From contig DASXEH010000088.1 of the NCBI GenBank assembly GCA_036490215.1, forward strand, positions 102,037 to 166,036: a stretch of 64,000 nucleotides of DNA, given 5' to 3'. Source of the stretch: JASHSH01 sp036490215 (GTDB lineage Bacteria; Pseudomonadota; Alphaproteobacteria; Rhodospirillales; Magnetospirillaceae). The translations under genes and the position numbers were made by a program. The notes under the pieces were generated by a model, which was not told the origin of the DNA, did not search any database, and worked only from the letters and a program-made list of their open reading frames with translations. Of this stretch, positions 1 through 7,304 are shown piece after piece; position 1 is the stretch's first letter, and every line of letters starts with the position of its first letter.

Positions 1-805
1 CCGCGCCGATGGCGAAGATCAGCACCATCTGGACGAAGTTGGTCAACGCCGTCGGATTCTCGAAGGGATGGGCCGCGTTCACATTCATGAACCCGCCGCC
101 ATTCGTGCCGAACACCTTGATCACTTCCTGCGAGGCGACCGGCCCGAGCGCGAGCGTCTGCTTCGCACCTTCGAGCGTGGTGGCCTCGACAGAGGCGCCG
201 AGCGTCTGCGGCATGCCCTGCCACACGAAGAACAGCCCGACCACGACGGCGACCGGCAGCAGTACATAGAGCGTGCAGCGCGTCAGATCGACCCAGAAAT
301 TGCCGATGGTCTTCGACTCGCGCCGCGCGAAGCCGCGGATCAGCGCCAGCGCCATGGCGATGCCGGCGGCGGCCGAGACGAAGTTGTGCACGGTCAGGCC
401 CGCCATCTGGATCAGATAGCTCATGGTGGTCTCGCCACCATAAGCCTGCCAATTGGTGTTGGTGATGAAGCTGACCGAAGTGTTGAAGGCGAGGTCGGGC
501 GCGACGGCCGTCATGCCCTGCGGATTGAAAGGCAGCATTCCCTGCAGCCGCTGCAGCGCATAGAGCGTCAGGAAACCGGCCAGGCTGAAGGCCAGCATGG
601 CAACGGCATAGCCGATCCAATTCTGCTCGACGGCTTCATTGACGCCGCACAGGCGATAGATAACGCGTTCGATCGGGCGGAAAACCGGACTCAAGAACGT
701 CCGCTCGCCCGCGAAGACGCGGGTCATGTAGCCGCCCAAGGGCCGCGCGATGGCTATCACCACCACGCAGAACAAGGCGATCTGCAACCAACCGTTTGTG
801 GTCAT
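1..805 (-). CDS. kdpA: Potassium-transporting ATPase subunit KdpA (partial, C-terminus beyond window)
   Basis: This is the K+-binding, channel-like subunit of the high-affinity KdpFABC P-type ATPase in the inner membrane. About 268 codons are present from an ATG at 805; the remaining half runs off the left edge. The N-terminus MTTNGWLQIALFCVVV, the early IARPLGGYM segment, the FNTSVSFITNTNWQAYGGE stretch and the GTNGGGFMN loop are KdpA signatures; the last two contain selectivity-filter-like GG loops. Several hydrophobic membrane segments are visible. kdpF lies 24 bases upstream in the same direction, so kdpF-kdpA should be co-transcribed, with kdpB and kdpC expected to the left. Regulation by KdpDE is the family norm; a candidate repeat site lies upstream at 1131-1159. 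Confidence 0.96.
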   Translation of the reverse strand, partial: MTTNGWLQIALFCVVVIAIARPLGGYMTRVFAGERTFLSPVFRPIERVIYRLCGVNEAVEQNWIGYAVAMLAFSLAGFLTLYALQRLQGMLPFNPQGMTAVAPDLAFNTSVSFITNTNWQAYGGETTMSYLIQMAGLTVHNFVSAAAGIAMALALIRGFARRESKTIGNFWVDLTRCTLYVLLPVAVVVGLFFVWQGMPQTLGASVEATTLEGAKQTLALGPVASQEVIKVFGTNGGGFMNVNAAHPFENPTALTNFVQMVLIFAIGA

Positions 806-829
806 GGCAGGTCCTGCTGTTAGTCGTTT

Positions 830-919
830 CTAGAAGCGTTCGGGGCGGATCAGGGCGACGAAGAGGTAGCCGGTGATCGCCAGGGTGATCAGCCCGCCGA
901 GGATGTAATCCAAAGTCAT
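830..919 (-). CDS. kdpF: KdpF, small stabilising subunit of the K+ ATPase (29 aa)
   Basis: A 29-residue ORF from an ATG at 919 to a TAG at 830 encodes MTLDYILGGLITLAIT followed by GYLFVALIRPERF. One transmembrane helix followed by a short basic tail ending in an RPERF-like sequence is the typical KdpF layout. It sits directly before kdpA, the usual position. KdpF associates with KdpA and stabilises the KdpFABC complex; it is not catalytic. It is too short for standard gene-finding cut-offs and is easily missed. Confidence 0.9.
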   Translation of the reverse strand: MTLDYILGGLITLAITGYLFVALIRPERF

Positions 920-926
920 GATGACC

Positions 927-1010
927 TCACATCCGCTCGCAGGCGGTCACGTACCAGGTCGCGGCGACGAAGAACGCCAGCCCGGCGACGATGAAAATGA
1001 TATCGAGCAT
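927..1010 (-). CDS. 27-aa membrane peptide at the head of the kdp operon
   Basis: An ORF from an ATG at 1010 to a TGA at 927 encodes MLDIIFIVAGLAFFVAA and then TWYVTACERM. It has one hydrophobic helix (about residues 3-19) and a short polar tail, ending 7 bases before the kdpF start. A GGAGCTTCC stretch precedes the ATG, giving a plausible ribosome site. Its size and topology mirror KdpF, so it may be a second small accessory subunit or a duplicated, diverged kdpF. I infer translation from start, Shine-Dalgarno-like sequence, spacing and amphipathic composition; no named family is claimed. Confidence 0.6.
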   Translation of the reverse strand: MLDIIFIVAGLAFFVAATWYVTACERM

Positions 1011-1130
1011 GGAAGCTCCGGGATTGGACCGGCGTACGCGCCAGTCACCAGTGTTAGTCGGGCGCCAGAGAGATAGGCGCGAGGCCCGTCAAGCTTCCAT
1101 GGGGAATGCTGGTCGCGGAATGGTCCAGAC

Positions 1131-1159
1131 CGTCAAAGCGGCGTAAAGACCGCGTAAAG
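1131..1159. promoter_or_regulatory. Direct repeats upstream of the kdp operon, candidate KdpE-type site
   Basis: GCGTAAAG occurs at 1141-1148 and again at 1152-1159, exactly 11 bp apart, with a looser copy CGTCAAAG at 1131-1138. One-turn phasing of direct repeats is typical of OmpR/PhoB-family regulators, and KdpE belongs to that family. The site is about 120-150 bp upstream of the first kdp start codon at 1010. Assignment to KdpE is inference; kdpDE is not in the window. Confidence 0.4.
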
Positions 1160-1192
1160 GCGGCCCGGCCAATCTATTGCTAACCTATTGCG

Positions 1193-1229
1193 GAAAAAGA
1201 AAAGGCCGGCTGGATCGCTCCAGCCGGCC
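1193..1229 (-). terminator. Rho-independent terminator of the sugar ABC operon
   Basis: A perfect 10-bp inverted repeat, GGCCGGCTGG at 1204-1213 and CCAGCCGGCC at 1220-1229, encloses a 6-base loop. On the minus strand it is followed by an A/T run (AAAAAGAAAA at 1194-1203 on the plus strand, so TTTTCTTTTT as transcribed). It lies 27 bases after the stop of the substrate-binding protein gene. Confidence 0.88.
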
Positions 1230-1255
1230 CGAAGCCGTCACCGAAAAGGCGTGTC

Positions 1256-2404
1256 TTACTTCTTCACGCCCCAACGTTCCGGATAGCCCGGCATGCCTTC
1301 GCAGCCACACATCGCGTAGTGCAGCGGCGGCAGTTTGTCCGAGACGTATTTGTCGAGATTGTCCTGGGTGATCGCCAGATCGGGCAACTCCCAGACGGGA
1401 CCGGGAATGGTCTCGCCGTCGAGCACCTTCACCGCGGCAATGATCGCCGTACGCCACATATAGACCGAGTAGGTGGGCGCAATGGCGGTCAGGTGATTCT
1501 TCTTCCAAGCCTGGAGGAAGTCCTGCTGGTCTTCGCCATTGATCACCGGATACTTCATCCCGGCGTCTTCAAAAGCTTCCAGCGCCGCCGTGGTGGTGGC
1601 ACCGGCATCCATCCACACGCCGTCGATCTGGCCGTCCTTCGCCAGGTAGTCGGCGACGATCGACTTGGTCTTGGCACGGTCGCCGTCGGTGAAGTCACCA
1701 TTGTGCTCGCCGCCCAGCACCTTGATGCCCTTTTCTTCGAAGATGTGCTTGGCTGCGGCCCAACGGGTTTCCAGCACGTCCACGCCCGGCAGAATACGCA
1801 GCGCGATTACCTTGCCGCCCTTTGGCACATGCTTCGCGATGAACTCGGCGCCGACGATGCCGAAGGCATAGCCGCCGATCGGCAGGATGTGAACCACCGG
1901 GCAGTTGCTGTTGGTGCCGCGGTCGAAGGTGATGACCGGGATCTTCTTGCAGGCTTCTTCGATGGCCGGAGTCAGAGCGGCCGTGGTGTTGGGCGAAACG
2001 ACGAGAATGTCGCAGTTGCCGCTCGACAGCATCGCCTTGATGTCGGAGATCTGCTTGTCGTCCTTGCCTTCGGCGTCAGCCGAAGTGAACTGCGAGATCT
2101 TGCCGGCCGCCTTCTGGATATCGACTTCCGCCTGCATCGTGGTCCACCCCACCACGCGCCACGGATTGCCGACGCCTGCGTTCGAGAAGCAGACTTTGTG
2201 CGCGCCGGCCTTCTTGTACTTGCTGGTGTCGACCGTGCCGCCGCCGAGATGCTGTTCCCACGGCTTACCCGCGGGGCCTTCGGGCTTCATCGACAGCAAT
2301 TCGCGCTCCTTGGCGAATTCCTTCGGGTCGTCGAAACTCTGAGCGAAAGCCGGCGCCGCGAAAATCGCGAGCACCGCGCCCGTCAATGCCAAACGTCCTA
2401 ACAT
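1256..2404 (-). CDS. Sugar ABC transporter substrate-binding protein (CUT2, periplasmic-binding-protein-4 type)
   Basis: A 382-residue periplasmic protein with a clear Sec signal peptide (MLGRLALTGAVLAIFAAPAFA, cleaved before QSFDD). It should capture a monosaccharide or sugar-like ligand for the two permeases and ATPase encoded just upstream. The body shows the type I binding-protein pattern: VCFSNAGVGNPWR near the start, ISDIKAMLSSGNCDILVVSPN, then VITFDRGTN, and a late DGVWMDAGATTTAALEAFEDAG. The start ATG lies 65 bases after the second permease gene, and the gene is last in the operon before a strong terminator. RbsB/XylF-like proteins are the nearest familiar group, but the C-terminal part with CGCEGMPGYPERWG is not classical RbsB. 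The ligand is unknown; the linked epimerase suggests an uncommon ketose, pentose or polyol. Confidence 0.85.
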   Translation of the reverse strand: MLGRLALTGAVLAIFAAPAFAQSFDDPKEFAKERELLSMKPEGPAGKPWEQHLGGGTVDTSKYKKAGAHKVCFSNAGVGNPWRVVGWTTMQAEVDIQKAAGKISQFTSADAEGKDDKQISDIKAMLSSGNCDILVVSPNTTAALTPAIEEACKKIPVITFDRGTNSNCPVVHILPIGGYAFGIVGAEFIAKHVPKGGKVIALRILPGVDVLETRWAAAKHIFEEKGIKVLGGEHNGDFTDGDRAKTKSIVADYLAKDGQIDGVWMDAGATTTAALEAFEDAGMKYPVINGEDQQDFLQAWKKNHLTAIAPTYSVYMWRTAIIAAVKVLDGETIPGPVWELPDLAITQDNLDKYVSDKLPPLHYAMCGCEGMPGYPERWGVKK

Positions 2405-2469
2405 TCAGTCCTCCCACGCTTCAGTTGAAAATCCGCCGGATTATTTCCGGTCTTGAAGCTTTCGCTTCG

Positions 2470-3459
2470 TTATTGCCCCCATCGTTGCCGGCGCATGCTG
2501 TAGGCGACGGCCGCGATCAGGATCGCGCCCTGAACCGCATCACGCAGCGGCTTCGGAAGTCCGATCAGATTGAGTACGGTGAACAAGGCGGTCAGCGTCA
2601 GCGATCCGGCGATCACGCCGGCCACCGAGCCCTTTCCGCCCAGAAGTTGTGTGCCGCCGAGAACGTTGGCGGCGATGGCCTGTAGATCGTAGCCATCGCC
2701 CACGTCCTGCGCCGGGCCGGCGAAGCCGCCCAACAGAATGCCTGAGGTGACGGCGGCCAGGGCCGAAACCAGGAAGGCGGTGATCCGCACCAGGCGCACA
2801 CGCGCGCCGGCCAACTCGGCCGCACGCGGGTTGTCGCCGATGATTAGGGTCAGCCGGCCGAAGGTGGTGCCATAGAAAAGCCAGGCGCAGAGTGCGACGA
2901 CAACGACCAGGATGATCACCGAGATCGGCAGCACCTGGATGATCGGAATGTCGCGCAGGGTCACGCGGCCGAACATGCGGAAGTTGTCGGGCAGATAGCC
3001 TTGGGGCGAACCACCCGACCAGGCCAGCGCGATACCCTTGAGCGACAGCAGTGCGCCCAGCGTGGCGATGATCGACGGAACCTTGAGATAGCTGACGACG
3101 ATACCGTTGAAGAGCCCGGAGGCGATGCCGATGGCGTAGACGATCGCGATCGTGCTCCAGGTCAGCGTCGGGTCGTTATTGATCATCAGCGCGCTGCCCA
3201 TCACGGTCAGTGTGATCAGCGAGCCGACGGAAAGATCGAAGCCGCCGGTGACCAGGACGAACATCTGGCCCAACGACACGATGCAAAGCGCGGCGCTGCG
3301 CCGCAGGAACGCCATGATGCCCATCGGCGTCAGGAAGTTCGGATTGTAGAACGCGACGACGATCAAAAGGATGATCAGCGCCACATAGGCCGGATGAATG
3401 CGGCGGACAATCCGCAGCGGATCGAAGCGCAGAGGTGTGGTGGTGGTCGCGGTCGTCAT
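2470..3459 (-). CDS. Sugar ABC transporter permease 2 (BPD_transp_2/RbsC family)
   Basis: A 329-residue inner-membrane permease with about nine hydrophobic helices. The start is the ATG at 3459 (MTTATTTTPLRFDPL), because it overlaps the TGA of the preceding permease as ATGA; an in-frame extension to 3612 is shadow sequence. The signature region FVLVTGGFDLSVGSLITLTVMG matches the RbsC-type GGIDLSVGS motif, and a late GGTQLLGGKGSVAGVIAG loop is also diagnostic. With the neighbouring permease it probably forms a heterodimeric pore, unlike RbsC homodimers. Confidence 0.9.
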   Translation of the reverse strand: MTTATTTTPLRFDPLRIVRRIHPAYVALIILLIVVAFYNPNFLTPMGIMAFLRRSAALCIVSLGQMFVLVTGGFDLSVGSLITLTVMGSALMINNDPTLTWSTIAIVYAIGIASGLFNGIVVSYLKVPSIIATLGALLSLKGIALAWSGGSPQGYLPDNFRMFGRVTLRDIPIIQVLPISVIILVVVVALCAWLFYGTTFGRLTLIIGDNPRAAELAGARVRLVRITAFLVSALAAVTSGILLGGFAGPAQDVGDGYDLQAIAANVLGGTQLLGGKGSVAGVIAGSLTLTALFTVLNLIGLPKPLRDAVQGAILIAAVAYSMRRQRWGQ

Positions 3460-4451
3460 GCCACATGCCCCTTGAAGCGATAGGCATAGGCCGCCACCGC
3501 GACGATGACGATCGCGCCGCGCAACACTTGTTTGATATAGGCGTCGACGCCGAGCATGCTGAAGATCGCGTCGAGACAGCCGAACAGAATGACGCCGGCG
3601 ATGGTCCCCCACACGCCGCCCTTGCCGCCGGCCAGGATCGTGCCGCCGATCACCACCACCGCGATCGATTCCAGATCATAGACGCCGTCGCGACCCACCC
3701 AAGGTGCGCCCGAACGCAAGCGGCTGGCGAGATACAGGCCTGTGATGCCCGCGGCCAGGCTGCCCAGCATATGAGCCAGGATCGTGACACGCTGGGTCTT
3801 GATGCCGGCCAGGCGCGCACCGTCCGCATTGCCGCCCGTGGCATAGATGTGCGCGCCGAACCGGGTGCGGCTCAGCATCAGCCATTCAAGGACGGCGAGC
3901 ACGAACAGTAGAATGATCGAAATCGTCAGCGGGCCGACCATGCCATACGCAAAAATCTGAAAGTCTTTCGGCACCGATCCAGCGAAGTCTTGGAAACTGG
4001 CACTGAGGATGCCCTGGAGCACCAGCCCGATGCCCAGCGTCGCGATCAGCGGATTGACCATCAACTGCGTCACGATCAATCCGTTGAGCAGGCCGACGGC
4101 AGCCGAGATTGCCAGCACGAACAGGCAAGCTGGGATCATCATCGCCGGATCGCCTTGCATGATCCACGACGCCATCACCGCGCCGACGCTGACCAGGGTC
4201 GCGACGGACAAGTCGATCGAGCGCACGAGGATCACCAGCGTCTGGCCCAGCGCGACAAGGCCGAGCGCCACGGTGCGCTGCAGGATGCCGACGAACCCAT
4301 CGAGCGACAGCTGCGCGGTCTGGCCGGTGACGAGCGCCGCGATCACATAGGCGACCAGCGAGCAAACTACGATCACCAACGGCACCATATTGCCGCCGAG
4401 GCGCAGGGTCATCCGTGGGGTCGGCGAAATGGCTTCGGTACTGGTGCTCAC
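3456..4451 (-). CDS. Sugar ABC transporter permease 1 (BPD_transp_2/RbsC family)
   Basis: A 331-residue polytopic permease of the same family as its downstream neighbour but clearly diverged. It carries LGQTLVILVRSIDLSVATLVS, where the usual GGIDLSVGS motif is altered (RSIDLSVAT), and a conserved late stretch GGTILAGGKGGVWGTIAGV. It starts at an ATG 12 bases after the ATPase stop and ends in an ATGA overlap with the second permease. The pair of diverged permeases suggests a heterodimeric transmembrane channel. Confidence 0.9.
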   Translation of the reverse strand: MSTSTEAISPTPRMTLRLGGNMVPLVIVVCSLVAYVIAALVTGQTAQLSLDGFVGILQRTVALGLVALGQTLVILVRSIDLSVATLVSVGAVMASWIMQGDPAMMIPACLFVLAISAAVGLLNGLIVTQLMVNPLIATLGIGLVLQGILSASFQDFAGSVPKDFQIFAYGMVGPLTISIILLFVLAVLEWLMLSRTRFGAHIYATGGNADGARLAGIKTQRVTILAHMLGSLAAGITGLYLASRLRSGAPWVGRDGVYDLESIAVVVIGGTILAGGKGGVWGTIAGVILFGCLDAIFSMLGVDAYIKQVLRGAIVIVAVAAYAYRFKGHVA

Positions 4452-4463
4452 CCTGATCCCCTC

Positions 4464-5978
4464 TTATGCGGCGTTGTGGGTCATCGTGTGACCCGCGGCC
4501 AGCGCCACCACGTCTTCTTCGCGCGCGCCGGCCGGCAATTCGCCGACAATCCGGCCTTCATGCATCACCACCAGACGATCGGCGATGCCGATCGCCTCAG
4601 GCAGATCCGATGTCACCACCAGCACCGCTTTGCCGTTATCGGCATAGCTGCGCAGCAGGTGATAGATCGCGGCCTTGGCGGCCACGTCGATACCGCGTGT
4701 CGGCTCGGAACAAATCAAAATCGGCGGCGACAACGCCAGCCAGCGTGCCAGCACGGCTTTCTGCTGATTGCCGCCCGACAGCGAGCCGATGCGCTGGTCG
4801 TAATTGGCGGCACGCACATCGACCTGGCCGAGAATGCGATCGATGCCGAGCGCCTTCACGCGTTTCGATTTCGGCGACGAGAACAGCGAGACGATGCCGC
4901 GCATCGCCAGCAGCGCATTCTCGGTCACCGATTGCTGCAGTGCCAGCCCCTCGGCCTTGCGGTCATCGGAGACATAGCCGATCCCCAGCCCGATCGCTTC
5001 GCGCGGGCTGTGCACCTGAACGTCCTTGTCGGCGATGCGCATCGTGCCGCGCGTCAGCGGCTGCGCCCCATAGATCGCGCGCGCCAAACCGCCCTTGCCC
5101 GAGCCCTCAAGGCCGGCAATCGCGACGATCTCACCAGGCGACAGATCGAAATCGATGCCGTCGATGGCGTCGTTGCCGCCGCCGCGCATCGAAAGGATCG
5201 GCGCGGCGCGCTTTGCCGTCGTGGGCCGGGCCGGGTAATAATCCTTCAACTCGCGGCCGACCATCTGGCGCACGATCTGGTCGGGCGTGATCTGGCTGCG
5301 CGGATAGCTGCCAACCCGCTTGCCGTCCTTCAGCACCGTCACCGTGTCGGCGATGGCGAAAACCTGCGGCATGCGGTGCGAGATGAAAACGATGGCCACA
5401 CCCTCGGCGCGCAACTCGCGCACGAAGGCGAGCAGCCGGTCAGTCTCCGCTTCGTCGAGCGCGGCGGTCGGTTCGTCCATCACCAGAATCTGGGCGTTGA
5501 AGTTGAGCGCCTTGGCGATCTCGACGATCTGCTGCTCGGCGATCGAGAGCGAGCCGGCCAGCTGACCCGCGGTGAAGCGGCACTCGAAGCGCTTGAGCCA
5601 CTTCTCGGCGCCGGCATTCATCGCCGCGCGGTCGAGTACGCCATAGCTGCCGAGTTCGCGGCCGAGATAGATGTTCTCCGCCACGCTGCGGTCGGGCAGC
5701 AGGCTGAGCTCCTGATGGATGATGCTGATACCGTGCTGACGCGCAGCCAGCGGATGATCGAAATGGATCACCTTGCCGTCGAGCAGGATCTCACCTGAGT
5801 CGGCCTTGTAGACGCCGCCCAGCACCTTCATCAGCGTCGACTTGCCGGCGCCGTTCTCGCCGCACAGCGCATGGATCTCGCCGGCCGCGCAGGAGAAGCT
5901 GACATCGTCGAGCGCCACCACACCCGGAAACGTCTTCCGGATGCCGCGCATCTCGAAGCGAGGTGCTGTCTCGCTCAT
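4464..5978 (-). CDS. Sugar ABC transporter ATP-binding protein (RbsA/XylG-type double ATPase)
   Basis: A 504-residue protein with two fused ATPase domains, the CUT2 arrangement. Domain 1 (about residues 6-240) has Walker A GENGAGKST, the signature LSIAEQQIVEIAKAL and Walker B ILVMDEPTAALDE. Domain 2 (about 260-495) has a degenerate Walker A, AGLEGSGKGG, the signature LSGGNQQKAVLARWLA and ILICSEPTRGIDV; degeneration of the second P-loop is normal for this family. The start at 5978 (MSETAPRFEMRGIRK) overlaps the TGA of the epimerase gene as ATGA; an in-frame extension to 6008 is not needed. It powers uptake through the two permeases downstream. Confidence 0.93.
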   Translation of the reverse strand: MSETAPRFEMRGIRKTFPGVVALDDVSFSCAAGEIHALCGENGAGKSTLMKVLGGVYKADSGEILLDGKVIHFDHPLAARQHGISIIHQELSLLPDRSVAENIYLGRELGSYGVLDRAAMNAGAEKWLKRFECRFTAGQLAGSLSIAEQQIVEIAKALNFNAQILVMDEPTAALDEAETDRLLAFVRELRAEGVAIVFISHRMPQVFAIADTVTVLKDGKRVGSYPRSQITPDQIVRQMVGRELKDYYPARPTTAKRAAPILSMRGGGNDAIDGIDFDLSPGEIVAIAGLEGSGKGGLARAIYGAQPLTRGTMRIADKDVQVHSPREAIGLGIGYVSDDRKAEGLALQQSVTENALLAMRGIVSLFSSPKSKRVKALGIDRILGQVDVRAANYDQRIGSLSGGNQQKAVLARWLALSPPILICSEPTRGIDVAAKAAIYHLLRSYADNGKAVLVVTSDLPEAIGIADRLVVMHEGRIVGELPAGAREEDVVALAAGHTMTHNAA

Positions 5979-6844
5979 AGCTTCTTGCTCGCCTGGGCGC
6001 GCGCCCATTGGCTGCGGATGAAGGTGTTGCTTTCGTTGACCAGCGTCTTCAGATCGGGGAACAGATCGCGCCAGACGCGTGTGGCGGCGGCCAGTTCCGG
6101 CACCGCGCGGCCGAAGGCTTCAAGCACCAGCCAGTCGTCATAGCCGGTGGCGGCGATCGCATCGAACACCGGCGTAAAGGCGATATGGCCGCGCCCGGGA
6201 ATGCCGCGATCGTTCTCCGAGATATGGATATGCCCGATCTGCGGCTTGTACTGGCCGACGCCGGCCACCATGTCGCGTTCTTCGATATTGGCGTGGAAGG
6301 TATCGTAGAGAATCGTGAAGTTGGCGTGGCCGACGCGCTTGTGCAGCGCCGCGCCCTGTTCGAGCGTGTTGACCATGTAGCACTCGAACCGGTTCAGCGG
6401 CTCGAGCGCGAGCTTGTTGCCGGCCGTCTCGGCATAGCCTGCGGCCTCGTGCAGATACTCGGCGAGATGACCGAGCTCGGTGTCGGTTGGCCCATTGCCG
6501 GTGAAAACGCCAAGGGGCGAATGGAATGGTCCGGCCATCACCGTCGCACCCAGCGCGTGGGCGCAATCGGCCGACCAGTGAATGTGATCGCGGGCGCGGG
6601 CGCGCGCCGCCGGATCGGGGTTGACGGGGCTGCGCGCGACATCAGGGGTGATCACGGCGGCGGTGCGCGCGAAGCCAAGATCGTCGAGCACGCGGCCGAG
6701 CGCGGTGTAATCCGCTGGCTGACCCGAAAACACCGGCACCTCGACACCGTCGAAGCCCGCTTTACGGATCAACTCAAGCGTCGCGCGGTCCTTGTCGGGA
6801 TGGATGAAGCCACCCACGACCAGCAGATTGATGCCGACTCTCAC
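5975..6844 (-). CDS. Sugar phosphate isomerase/epimerase (AP_endonuc_2 TIM barrel, ketose 3-epimerase-like)
   Basis: A 289-residue TIM-barrel protein and first gene of the sugar ABC operon. The start is a GTG at 6844 with GGGGAGG six bases upstream. Family features include NLLVVGGF at strand 1, KLALEPLNRFECYMVNT (catalytic Glu), ILYDTFHANIEE (metal Asp and His) and IGHIHISENDRGIPGRGHI, followed by LVLEAFG near the end (second Glu). These are the metal-binding Glu-Asp-His-Glu positions of D-tagatose/D-psicose 3-epimerases and related isomerases. It probably converts the imported sugar into a common ketose; the exact substrate cannot be read from sequence. Its 4-base overlap with the ATPase gene indicates translational coupling. 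Confidence 0.84.
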   Translation of the reverse strand: MRVGINLLVVGGFIHPDKDRATLELIRKAGFDGVEVPVFSGQPADYTALGRVLDDLGFARTAAVITPDVARSPVNPDPAARARARDHIHWSADCAHALGATVMAGPFHSPLGVFTGNGPTDTELGHLAEYLHEAAGYAETAGNKLALEPLNRFECYMVNTLEQGAALHKRVGHANFTILYDTFHANIEERDMVAGVGQYKPQIGHIHISENDRGIPGRGHIAFTPVFDAIAATGYDDWLVLEAFGRAVPELAAATRVWRDLFPDLKTLVNESNTFIRSQWARAQASKKL

Positions 6845-7304
6845 CCGAACCTCCCCACCTGGAACTCTTCTAATTCGCTCCAGTTTTTTGGCGCAGTGCA
6901 GCAGCTCGTCGTGAAATGAACCGAATCAGCAGCGCATTAAATTCTTTTCGAAATTGATGGCTGCCGTCAATGGAAAGCGGTCCCCATCGGTGTGAAACTG
7001 GACCGATAGATAAATCATCGGACGGCCAGGTTAGTGACCCTGCGAGAGCAGCCTTCTAAGCTGCATCAACAATGAGCAACCGGCATGGTAACCAGTTGGT
7101 TAGTTGGAGGAGAAATCGGCGATCGCGCGATGGCTTTCTTGATCGACTCGCGATGCGGCATTTACGTCAAGCGAACATGGATACAATCGCTCGTGTGACA
7201 TCACGTACAGACGAAGGTGACGCATCAGGCGTATCAGCCGGCGCTTCGGCCTCGGTTTTAATCGGGCCGCAATCGATTTCGCGTGCTTCCCGGAGACCAC
7301 TCTG
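6845..7304. other. Intergenic region between the divergent epimerase and DHODH-like genes
   Basis: A 460-bp stretch with no gene I trust. It must hold the promoter of the leftward sugar operon; an AT-richer segment at about 6870-7020 is the best place. It also carries the leader of the rightward DHODH-like gene, whose CGGAG lies 10 bases before the ATG at 7305. Short open frames at 7072-7305 (+) and 7100-7300 (-) overlap each other, are Arg-rich and look like chance. No strong hairpin was seen. Confidence 0.5.

Noticed and set aside
3990..5798. 602-codon frame (+) across the sugar ABC ATPase and permease genes
   Set aside because: It is antisense to well-supported genes, rich in His, Arg, Gln and Asp, and is a typical high-GC shadow frame.
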